A stretch of 64,000 nucleotides of DNA from Xanthoparmelia taractica (lineage: Eukaryota; Ascomycota; Lecanoromycetes; Lecanorales; Parmeliaceae), in assembly GCA_033085395.1 (NCBI GenBank), contig JANQBS010000013.1, positions 124,001-188,000 on the forward strand, written 5' to 3'. The translations under genes were made by a program, and so were the position numbers. Shown here in pieces: positions 44,287 to 53,509 of this stretch; the first letter of the stretch is position 1; each line of letters begins with the position of its first letter. The notes under the pieces are model-generated. The model was not told where the DNA came from. It made no database searches and worked only from the letters and a program-made list of their open reading frames with translations.

Positions 44287-46238
44287 GCCCTCTTCGAGCA
44301 TGGACGAGCAGCTGTGCTGAGATCTTCGTCGCTATGTAAAGCATTAGAAAAAACATGCTAGAATTTGTACCTATTCAGCTCCGAATGTCAGGAAAGAGGC
44401 TCAATCATTGCAACATGTTCCCGTGCCGTATTACTTGGAAGGCTCTATATGGTAGCAAAGTCTAAGGGAAATAAAGTCGCAGAAACAGAAAACGATATAC
44501 ACGTATGTAAAGTGTGCGCTTGAGGTTGTCTTAAGTACGTCTCTTATATATCCCAACTCTTTATCTACTCTCCTCCCTTACTCCCAATTTGAAGCAGTTT
44601 TGGGAGGGCATAGCCCTAGGTGCCAAGGAATTATACGCGCCCAACGTACACGTATGACGCCCGCTTAAACAAAAGGTACTTCATGATGTAGTCGTTCTCT
44701 CCTTTGTATCACCCCGATTGTTATGTTGATGCTCTGGCTACTGCTATTGATTCGCCTCACCAAATTGCCACTGCTCATTATAAAGTCTTTCTCTTGATGA
44801 CAGGTTTGATGCCTATCATCACGAAACACCGTGCTTTTAATTGAATTAATCCTGGGGAGAAGGCAATTCTTTTACCTAGGATAGCGCCACCCAACCAAAC
44901 CAGCAAAAAGGTTTTACATCAGACCCGGACCCAGCTTGCAAAAAGAACGCAAAGGACTCCACACTCTCCTTCATTTCTCCGGACTATCCTACTGTTCCCT
45001 CTGCGCGACCCTTTCTGGCTCGTTGGCACAGACATACAAGGGTAGAGTATGGCGCTACTTTTTGGAACGACCTTCTGTGTCACTTTTGAAAACACAAAGC
45101 TAGCAGTTTTTCAGCTGATCTCAAGCCAATGACCTGTGTCCGCGTTCTTTTTCGGTTCCTCCATTGTTGGTCTGTTCGTCTTCTCAAAGCTGTCTGAAGA
45201 TCCTTCACACTTACGCAGTATCACTAAGTTGGATATCTCTGTCCCCTTTTCAACTTGGGCCGCCCGGAGCTTCCATGATCCCTCTCTCTGCGGGAGTCGG
45301 GACTTCTTGGTCTCTCTTCATTTTGCACTTGTGGATGGTGCATGACTCTCGTAATGCTCACGATAGTCCGATCTCGCCGGTTGCCCCCGTGCTCCAGGTG
45401 ACATTGCTTCGCACTTGGGGCATGTGTCTTCAGTTGCCGAGCCATCCGTGTAAGAACGTCCGTTCTGTGCCTCTTCATGGCACGCTCTTGGCGGTTGAGT
45501 CCCGGTGTGTCGATTGCACCGCTTTCCAAGTACTTTGTACATTGTCATGATGTGCGCAGGTTGGGCGTAGCATTCACGATGTCTGAACTGGATCTTTCGA
45601 AGCACACAGTTGGCTATCTACTGATCAGGGATGCATAACATCGGTTTCTAAGTCAGAACAAATACTTACGGTCCTTAGCTCCATCTTTTCGCACAGTCTG
45701 TCGCAGTTCTTGTGAGTCGAAAAGTTGCGGTTGGTTTGATTGAGAAGCAAAGTATCCAGGCGATGGCCGTTGGGAATGAGAGTAAGACTGCTGACAAGGA
45801 GAGCTGTGTGATGAGGATGTGTATTGCTGCTTTAGGTCAATCGCATCCCCTAATCGTTGAAGGCGAGGACAAAGCTTACATAATCATAGGAACGGTGTGG
45901 ATGACCGCCGTAGGACATTTCAATGGCAACTTTATCCCTTAACGACGAAACAGACGACACAAAGTACGAAAGATCTACGACTGGAGGACCATGATATACC
46001 CCCACATAGCCTTGTGTTCAGTGATCGTCTGGAAATACCCCACACTCGCCCATTCTTCTGGCGTTATTGCCGCGATGCGATTCGCTATCTCTGCATCAGC
46101 TTGCCGCATGGCTCAGCCTTATTACGTTCTAGAACTACCCTCCATGATGATAACGAACATTATTGAGCCTCACAAGCACCGTGCTTTACTACAAGCCGGA
46201 CCGCAACTGCCACGCGCCAATGAGGCCAGCAACTCAGA
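44287..46238. other. Intergenic 2 kb between the REB1-like and CorA-like genes
   Basis: No supported gene. A plus-strand frame near 45712-45942 (MRMCIAALGQSHPLIVEGED, ... YIIIGTVW) looks slightly protein-like and could be a relic. The rest is AT-rich with no repeat structure I can see. Confidence 0.35.
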
Positions 46239-48294
46239 ATGGAGACTTGGGTAGAAAGCGTTTTCTACTCGGAGCCACCACAGCCTCGAAATGCCCCGGA
46301 AACGCGACAATCATCCGGTAGAAGTAGGGCTATCGACATCTTCCTCACCCGAAACCCACCGGCGTCAGCCCGAATATCGTACAGTGAGAGCGAAAAGCTC
46401 GCGACAGCTGTCAAATTCGCAGATACCGTCAACAAAGCTTTGCTGGACTCCACAGTATATGTTAACATGCACCAACCTCAAAGGAAAACGGTTAACAATA
46501 AATAGCCTACCATACCGAGTGTGACGCCCTTGGATAGGATCTAGTAAACAACATACCCCATTAGCCTGCCCTAGATCGATTTAACATTGCTAGCTATGAA
46601 AACAATTGGACATTTGCGCGGAGTTTGCTCTGCCGCAAGTACGTCAAGGACGTCCCGCCTGAGGCCAGCGGAGTTTGTTTCGAGGACCCAGATCTCATGA
46701 AATTCGAGTTGTTCCTCAACGCAGCCGCCAAGAGGCATGACTTGAGCTTCATCTCGATGGGCTTATCTACTTGTGATGGCAAACTTTTGGCATCCAGAGG
46801 TGTTGCTTCCCGCCTGATATCCGACTGTAGTTGACAGCTGACTTTGGTTTCCAGATCGTCTTTTGTACACGTTCGGATTTGATTGGTTGGGTGTACTGCG
46901 AAACTCACCGTCGGCCAATTCTTCTCTCATGGACTTGAAGTACAGCAAGGTCTGACACTGTAGCTCAATTTTATCACCAAACGCTGAGAGTGGAAGCAGG
47001 GCGGTTCCTACATTGTCCGTCGAACTACAGCCGTCGCTATCATCGTAAAAGTAACGAATACCGATTTTCTGACCTCCTCCCGACTGTGTCACAGATCTTG
47101 GACATCCAACAATGAGCTCAACCATCGAAGGACAGTTATACTTTTTAATGAGCTACACTCTCAGGATGATGGCCTACCATTCACGGTATGGATTTCTCCT
47201 GACGCACCGGGATCCGATCTTTGGGACCTACCAACCGATCACAATTGCCCTATGGATGACGAGGCTATGGCCCTTCTTTTCATACAGAGATTTGTAGCCC
47301 GGATTTGGCAAGGTGTGGTCTCGGATCTCGAAAAGGTTATTGATGAATGTTCAAAACACATCATCCACTCGGTCTGTCTCTCTCAATTTTGCCATGATTT
47401 ATAGAACCTGACTGATGAGGTTTATAGGAACAAACTACTTTTCACCAACTTGACGTCAATGCTCTCGAAAGTTTAGCACACAACACCTGGCGAGACATGA
47501 TGACATGGCACGTCCTCGAAAAGCTAATAGTAAGTGCCACTCCACGATGCGTTCCAATCAGGCGACCCTTTAAACGCAAAAAGCGATAGTTCTTCGGCCT
47601 GAATCGTGAATCATTGCTTTTGCACTCTAAAAAAGGAGACTGATACACCATTTCTATAGGTTGCCCAGCGCAAATCGGTCTCACAGACAAGGGACCATCT
47701 GAGAGCCTTGATCTTGGGGCTCGCACTCACCAACGCCGGGAGTGAGGATCCGTTACTCCGGATCCTCGAAGCCTTAGCATCTCTCGAAAGGGCCGTAGCG
47801 GAGGATTTCCGATCGCGAGGACAGAGCATTACTGACTTGGTACGTTTGCGACTTCGGCGAATTTCCCTAGCGAAGCTTTGATTGAGACCCAGAAAAGGTG
47901 TACAACCTCATCAACGTCCGCAACGCCCAGGCCGCCCAACGAAGTGCCGACGCCGCTCAACAAGAAAGTCGGGATCTCGGCCGAATCAGTTGGATCACCT
48001 TCATCTTCCTACCATTGATAGCTGTGTCGGTATGTTCTCTGCGCTTACCAGCAACTTCGTCGTCTCCTCTAATGATGCGATTAGGGAATCTTCGGAATGA
48101 ATGTCGATGTGCTCGTCAACAGGCCGCCTTCCATACGATGGTACTTTGCCGCCGTCGTTCCCTTTTCGGCTCTCGTACTTGCAGTAGCTTTTGTCTCCAC
48201 GGCAGTGAATAAACATCGGCGTGCGAAGGTCCAGGATGGCAAGCAGGTATTACCGGAGAAGGAGAGATCCTTTAAGCTGTCGGATTGCGAATAG
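46239..48294 (+). CDS. CorA-like divalent cation (Mg2+) transporter
   Basis: Eight exons: 46239-46454, 46565-46799, 46855-46949, 47000-47371, 47428-47529, 47660-47839, 47898-48029 and 48085-48294; 513 aa, introns 50-130 nt, all in phase 0 except the second (phase 1). The C-terminus has two membrane segments (ISWITFIFLPLIAVS and WYFAAVVPFSALVLAVAFVS) with the CorA signature GIFGMN joined across the last intron. It is preceded by a long helix (VYNLINVRNAQAAQRSADAA QQESRD). The upstream body includes YENNWTFARSLLCRKYVKDV, LLYTFGFDWLGVL, TVILFNELHSQDDG and FIQRFVARIWQGVV. CorA proteins form pentameric Mg2+/metal channels; the fungal branch is divergent and its substrate uncertain. The 5' exons are less certain than the last five. 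Confidence 0.75.
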
Positions 48295-48351
48295 AGAATA
48301 TAGGATTCTTCGTAGACACAAGACTCAATCGCCTCGTGCTTGGCCTGGGTC

Positions 48352-48359
48352 GTCGTCTC
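48352..48359. repeat. Left 8-bp target-site duplication of the hAT element
   Basis: GTCGTCTC immediately precedes the left terminal inverted repeat and is repeated exactly at 49165-49172. Confidence 0.93.
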
Positions 48360-49164
48360 CAATGCTCCCGATGGTCGACCAACCAACTACCAACTAACAG
48401 TCTGGACTGGTTCGGGTACTAATAGTTTGAACCAGTTCATACTTTGGCTAGGTAGTTGGTCGACTGGTTCAGATTTGGTGGACTGACAGTTGGACTGATA
48501 GTCGACTGGTCCAGGTATATAGAATTTGTTGGTGCGAATATTTGATCACGCAGGCGTATTTCTAGTAGCGATCAGAGAAATGATCGCCTCCCACAAATCC
48601 AACACCTTAATATTCAAATTATTCTTCAACAACCACATCAATATGGCTCATAGTAACGATGACTCTGATCTATCAGATCCTCCTCCCACCTCTAGAAACC
48701 CATTCAGCATCGCCGCTGGGTCCGTGGCCTCCACCAGGCCTGCCAAGCACACGCGTAACATCTCTACTCGATATCCTCTTCTTTCAAAGATGGCTATTGA
48801 TATCTACTCTATACCAGCTATGTCTTCGGAGGCGGAACGCGTATTTTCAGGGGCTAAACACACGATCTCGGACTCAAGAGGTAGTCTCAAGAGTGAGACC
48901 ATTGAGCTATTGGAGTGTCTGGAATTATGGTTTCGATTGGATATCTTCACGAAGGAAGATCTACATGCGATTGTTGCTACTATGGGAGAGGGAGTTGCTG
49001 ACGAACTCGAAATTGATATAGAATAGTGGTGGACTATCAGTTGAACCAGTTCAACTGTTGGTTGGACGGTTTGACATCTGAACCAACTACCAACCGTGTA
49101 TATAGCTTCAATTTGAACTGGTTCAGGTCTGCTGGACCGACGGTTTGAACCATCGGGAGCATTG
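48360..49164 (+). mobile_element. Non-autonomous hAT-superfamily DNA transposon, 805 bp
   Basis: The ends are a perfect 16-bp inverted repeat: CAATGCTCCCGATGGT at 48360-48375 and its complement at 49149-49164, flanked by an identical 8-bp direct repeat GTCGTCTC. An 8-bp duplication is the hAT hallmark. The subterminal regions (48376-48520 and 49027-49148) carry many CTGGTTC/GAACCAG and CCAACTACCAAC words in both orientations, as expected for transposase-binding arrays. The interior encodes only the C-terminal hATC dimerisation region, so the element cannot move by itself. It sits 65 bp after the stop of the CorA-like gene. Confidence 0.93.
48643..49026 (+). CDS. Truncated hAT transposase, hATC dimerisation domain only
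   Basis: An uninterrupted frame of 127 aa from the ATG at 48643 (MAHSNDDSDLSDPPPTSRNP), open further upstream to about 48526. The domain reads STRYPLLSKMAIDIYSIPAM, then SSEAERVFSGAKHTISDSRG and ECLELWFRLD, the hATC signature (YP.L...A..IL.IP.SS...ER.FS...). The zinc finger and RNase H-like catalytic core are absent. The short N-terminal leader is Ser/Asp/Pro-rich. It has no stops or frameshifts, so the frame may still be made. If it is, it could pair with full-length transposase from elsewhere (inference). Confidence 0.88.
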   Translation: MAHSNDDSDLSDPPPTSRNPFSIAAGSVASTRPAKHTRNISTRYPLLSKMAIDIYSIPAMSSEAERVFSGAKHTISDSRGSLKSETIELLECLELWFRLDIFTKEDLHAIVATMGEGVADELEIDIE

Positions 49165-49172
49165 GTCGTCTC
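49165..49172. repeat. Right 8-bp target-site duplication of the hAT element
   Basis: GTCGTCTC directly follows the right terminal inverted repeat and matches 48352-48359. Confidence 0.93.
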
Positions 49173-50231
49173 ACTGTCTTTACTCATCGAATATTCGAAC
49201 AAGCTCCGTCCCCTTTCGTGTTCTCACATCATCCGTGCTCGAGGTCGTAGAGATTCAGTCCCTCCGACCTCGTGCTAGTCCGAGGCCACAGTTTCACCCA
49301 TCCCAGACGAGGCGCTGAGGCCCCAATATCGAGTCTTACCAAAAACCCCCCCTCGCAATATAATACTTCACAGCTCAGACCCCCTTCATATCTTGCAAGC
49401 TACTGATACCAAACCCTGTCTTAAACAAAGAGGGGGGATTGTATCTGCTTTGCGCATAGCGCGGCAGGTAGATCTCCCTGGAAATGGTGATATACCGCCT
49501 TTTTATTTTGGATATACATAGAGGGTTAGTAAGTGAGAAATGCTATGAATTTTAGTTTCATTGGGCGTTACAGTGGGTTGGATGGCGGTAAGAAAGCTCT
49601 ATGAGGAGTAGGCGGTGGAGAGGTTATAAGTGGTGTAAATAGGTAGGGGTGAGTTGTGCAGAGAGCAGGAGGTAACGAACGCATTGGTTGCATGGTTAGA
49701 AGGGGAGAAGGGTTGAGGGTGTTGTGGGTGGGTGGATAGATGGTGATGGGTTAGATGGAGGATGTTGGGGAAATGTGCTCGCTACGTATGTGGAGGTGAT
49801 GGGGTTTTTTGGTTGAATGGGTGGAGGGTATGAGATTCTATGGGTGGGTAGGTGGTACGTTTAGGTCAAAGAGAGGGAGATGAGGGGAGGATTAGTGGGG
49901 TATGAGTGTTGCAGGTTGGTGTGTAGGGTAAGACGAATTATGAGAGTGTCCTTGCGGATCGGCGAGACGGTGGGGAAGGAGAATTGGTTTAGACGTAAGC
50001 TGGTATCACTCGGAACGCTCTGCCAGGGCGATATAGATTAAAGTAGGTCTGAGCAAAGTAAAAATATCTCACAGACACTTCACCTTCACAGGCCTGTCTT
50101 TTTCAGCCAATTATCCACGCATGAAGCCCCCGCTAGCACATCACACATTATCTATTACGCTGGAATTGGGTATCATTGAAGCACTCCAGCCCCATGCTCT
50201 CTGCAAGCCCCGATTCCATCATGCATCACAC
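49173..50231. other. Intergenic, G/purine-rich on the plus strand
   Basis: No gene. From about 49560 to 49970 the plus strand is strikingly G-rich and C-poor, with GTGGGTGGGTGG, GGGTGGAGGG and TGGGTGGGTAGG words but no regular repeat unit. Confidence 0.45.
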
Positions 50232-50524
50232 TCAGTTGGAGAATTTAGCAGGCACTTTCTTCCTAAACACACACGAACATCGAGCATCAGCACCACTATG
50301 ATAACAACAACAACAGTCCGATTTCTGTGAGGTAGGACTCACCCAGTCACCTTCTCAATCATCTTGCGGATGAAATCGGTGATTTTCTCATTCATGGCGC
50401 GGTTCTTGTTTGGGTCCGCGAAACGCTGGCCGCCGAATTTCTTCTCGACGGCGTCGAGGCCTTTGTCGAGGTAGTCGCGGTTGTCGGGGGCGCCGCCTGC
50501 GTTGGGTGCGGGAGCGGAGTTCAT
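50232..50524 (-). CDS. Small conserved fungal protein, function unknown
   Basis: Two exons, 50524-50343 and 50262-50232, with an 80-nt intron (GTGAGT donor, GTTTAG acceptor); 70 aa. The first exon alone would end at ...IEKVTG; splicing continues KKVPAKFSN, which is more family-like. The conserved core is DYLDKGLDAVEKKFGGQRF, then NEKITDFIRKMIEKVTG. I recall near-identical short hydrophilic proteins across ascomycetes with a DKGLDA.EKK.G.....NEKITD pattern, without assigned function. It has no signal peptide or membrane segment. It is divergent from RPN12. Confidence 0.75.
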
Positions 50525-51082
50525 GGTGATCTGGGAAGGGGGGATGTGGACTGGTTTGGCGAGGAAGTCGGCTGGTTGTTCTGAGACTTGTAGTGGGATG
50601 GTAGGGAGGTTTGAGGCTGGGAAAGAGTTAATTAGATTGTATTAAGCTGTGGAGAAAAGGTCAGCAGAAGGTGGTTATCAATGAAGCTGCTCTTTTAATC
50701 TGATCGGGTGACTGGGAAGGAGAAGCGGTGCTTTGTTTCGAGACTTGGTATTGGGCCAAGCCACATGACGCTTTCGTACATTAGAAGTTACTCTGTTCCT
50801 ACACAACCAATCCTTTCCTATCTTAAGCGTTGACAAAAGCAAAGAAGAGACAAAAAAAAGTCAGTGTTGACCGTCAGTTAAAAGACAAACAATTTGGACC
50901 CTGAGATGGCATGCATCCGAAGTCTCTCCGACGCGCTTCGGGCCGGCTTTTCACCGGCGATTATCGCGCTACGCTCCATTCTCTCAACGGCCCTGGCCAG
51001 AGCCTCTGCTGCTTTTGCCAGAAACAAAATACATCAAATCCAGCTTACCACCGGGGCACAAGCTCCTGCAGCAACGCCCACA
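50525..51082. promoter_or_regulatory. Divergent promoter region of the small protein and RPN12
   Basis: 558 bp. The RPN12 frame is open back to an in-frame ATG at 50906 (MACIRSLSDALRAGF), a possible alternative start. Confidence 0.4.
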
Positions 51083-51995
51083 ATGTCTACCACCGACCTC
51101 AACACCACCCTCTCACATCTCCAATCCACACCGCCCCCCTCACCGCAGAAAATCGCCTCCCTCCTCTCCACCGCAAAACGCCAACTCCTCGCCCTAAACG
51201 CCCTCCTCCCCACCCCGAACACCTCCCCCCACCTCCTCGCCCTCGCCCGCACAACCCTCGAAACAGGCGCCCTGCTCTCCATCCGCCTGCAAGATCCCGA
51301 CGCCTTCACGCGCTACTTCCAGCAACTGCTCCCCTTTTATGAGCTCCCGCCGTCATCCTTCAAGCCCGCGGGCGACGGCCAGCGGAGTAAAGTGACGGGT
51401 CTGTATTTGCTGCTGCTGCTGACAAAGGGGGATTATGCGGGCTTCCATACCGTGCTCGAGGGGCTGGAGGTGGAGAAGGGGGGGAGTGCGGGTGCGGTGG
51501 GGCTCGAGGAGGATCGGTTCATTGGGTATCCGGTTAAGTTGGAGCGGTGGCTGATGGAGGGGAGTTATGATCGGGTGTGGGCGGCTACGAAGAGGGAAGG
51601 GGTGCCGGGGGAGGAGTTTGGGGTGTTTAGTGAGGTGGGTCGTTTTCGGTGCTTTTTTTTTTTTTTTTTTGGCCTGTGTGTGAGTGCCTGCTGACGACGG
51701 ATGTTTTTTGGCTAAGGTGCTCGTTGGCACTATCCGCTCGGAAATCGCCTCGTGCTCGGAAAAGGCGTACCCGTCTTTGCCCATCGCCAACGCCAAGAAT
51801 CTGCTTTTCCTGGAGAGCGAAGGCAGCGTGGTGGAGTTTGCGCAGGGCAGGGGCTGGGTGGTCAAGGATGGTAGGATATACTTCCCGTTGCAACAGGGGG
51901 AGGGTGTGAGGAATGAAAAGGAGATTCTGGTGGCGAGCGGACAGGTCATTGAGAACACGATCGGGTATGCTAGGGAGCTGGAGACTATCGTTTAA
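51083..51995 (+). CDS. RPN12: 26S proteasome regulatory lid subunit Rpn12 (PSMD8)
   Basis: Two exons, 51083-51634 and 51717-51995; 276 aa, intron 82 nt (GTGGGT donor, CTAAG acceptor) with a T tract at about 51654-51670. The start MSTTDLNTTLSHLQ gives the expected length (yeast 274); an in-frame ATG at 50906 would add 59 residues. The family core reads SIRLQDPDAFTRYFQQLLPF, then KVTGLYLLLLLTKGDYAGFH and FIGYPVKLERWLMEGSYDRV. The C-terminal PCI winged helix has VLVGTIRSEIASCSEKAYPS, LPIANAKNLLFLESEG and WVVKDGRIYFP. Rpn12 incorporation completes lid assembly. Base composition flips from C-rich to G-rich within exon 1. Confidence 0.95.
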
Positions 51996-52377
51996 ACAGT
52001 CTACGTGTTTAGATGCATCAAGCCTGGCGTTGCAACTCTGGTGGCGTTCGATTACCCTTGAGACTCAACCCCTCGTCGCTGTAGCTACGATAGACGTCAT
52101 GTGAAGAGACATTGGGGCGACGTTCGTTTTGTGTCTGCTCCCCATTCTACGAGGAGCCATCCTCCCCGCAATATCTTTAAGAAGACGAGTGCAAGGATTG
52201 TATGTCAATCACATGGGTCATAGACGTAAATAAATAGTCATAATCTATTATATAGAAAGGTGGATTATGCTGTAAATGGGGTATCTGCTGGTCAAGGAAT
52301 GACGCTCAAATGCTGCACCAAAGTCATGATCAGCGTAATCTGTAGGATGCCATCTTCATCCAGCTTCTCCCATCTCC
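51996..52377. other. Intergenic between convergent RPN12 and the DUF1917 gene
   Basis: 382 bp of 3' flanks; nothing else seen. Confidence 0.4.
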
Positions 52378-53369
52378 TCAACTCTTTTCCTTCCCCTTAG
52401 CCAGCAGGTCTTTGGACGAGAACAGGCTCGCCTTCAGCCCCCACTCATTTTTACTATCGATGCCCATATCAGTGAACGCGTCCGCCTTATAATATATACC
52501 CCTCTCCTCGCCCATCGACCCTTTGCTCTTCACCAACCCCATATCAACCAATCTATCCAGCACCCTCCTCACATCCTCCTTGTCCGAAAAATCTTCCGTG
52601 TACACGCAGATCAGCCTCGGCCTCACATTGCCCGACCCGTCGTCCGTCGCAACCTTGGCCGCATGCCCAAGCTCCCCGTCCGCGGTGGCTGTAGCGACAA
52701 GAGACCAGATCCTGTTTACATCATCCACCATTGGGAAGAGCATCCATTTCCCAGACGTGTACCCTTTTTCTTTCGCAGCGGCGTAGAGGTCCGCCTCGGC
52801 TTGCTTGTGTAACGGTGTTAGTTTCCTGTTAATCGTGCTCTTTGCTTTGCCGGACATTGAGGCTTCCATGCCGGCTCTTGTGGCTTCAAAGTCTTCGAGG
52901 ATCTCTTGGCCTCTTCTCATGAATCCTGCACGGTCTTCATTGGTGGGACGTGATTTGGAGCGCGGGTCTGTTATGTAGATCCAATGGCCGTAGTTGTCGA
53001 CATTTGTGGTCAGAGGAGGTAGGCGTAACAAGAATGAGGCAACAGTCTCTGATAGCTGGCGGCCGGCAGAATTGCCCTCATACATATTGTACGGCTTCTT
53101 CGGCGCAAGGGCGGACTTAGAGGATTGAGCAATTGCAGTGGCAGCAACGACGGAAAGTTCATTGTGATGACCAGACCAGTAAAGAGAGGGATCAAAAGAG
53201 GCCGCACGTTGCTCGAGCTCACTGCGGAGCTGTTCGTCCCCTAGCCTGGTCTTAATGGGAGGGACGGTCAGGGCCTTGAACCTGGAAGGAACGGACCATA
53301 GAAGCTCGAATCGTCCGAGAGGAAAGAACCACCCATATCTTCCTCGCTCTCATCTCCCATTGAAGTCAT
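52378..53369 (-). CDS. DUF1917 (BLES03/UPF0696-like) protein
   Basis: Two exons, 53369-53297 and 53240-52378; 311 aa, intron 56 nt (GTCCGT donor, CTGAC branch-like motif, GGCTAG acceptor). The join gives SDDSSFYGDEQLRSELEQRA, then SFDPSLYWSGHH, a typical N-terminus. The core has GHWIYITDPRSKSRPTNED, TSGKWMLFPMVDDVNRIWSL, HAAKVATDDG and LICVYTEDFSDKEDVRRVL. The end is a short domain (IYYKADAFTDMGIDSKNEWG, LKASLFSSKDLL). The fold resembles the eIF4E-like cap-binding family according to what I recall of BLES03, but no activity is established. Divergent from DPH7 with only 140 bp between starts. Confidence 0.85.
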
Positions 53370-53509
53370 TTTCTGAATTGATTCTCAATTACATGGTCAA
53401 AGAGCAATTCATATCTATCTTCAGAGAGATATATTTATCGACTCGAGGCTCGGCTATTTACCGCCGCTAGTTAATACCGCAGCCCTAACACATCTGTTAC
53501 TCTGCCGGG
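53370..53509. promoter_or_regulatory. Short divergent promoter of the DUF1917 gene and DPH7
   Basis: Only 140 bp separate the two start codons, so both promoters overlap. Confidence 0.5.

Noticed and set aside
46594..47125. Minus-strand frames (including MVELIVGCPRSVTQSGG...) with a GTGAGT donor-like site
   Set aside because: They overlap plus-strand exons of the CorA-like gene whose phase-consistent splices and GC-rich third codon positions are more convincing.
51353..51958. Minus-strand 201-codon frame
   Set aside because: Antisense shadow of RPN12, extended by the poly-T intron tract read as poly-Lys.
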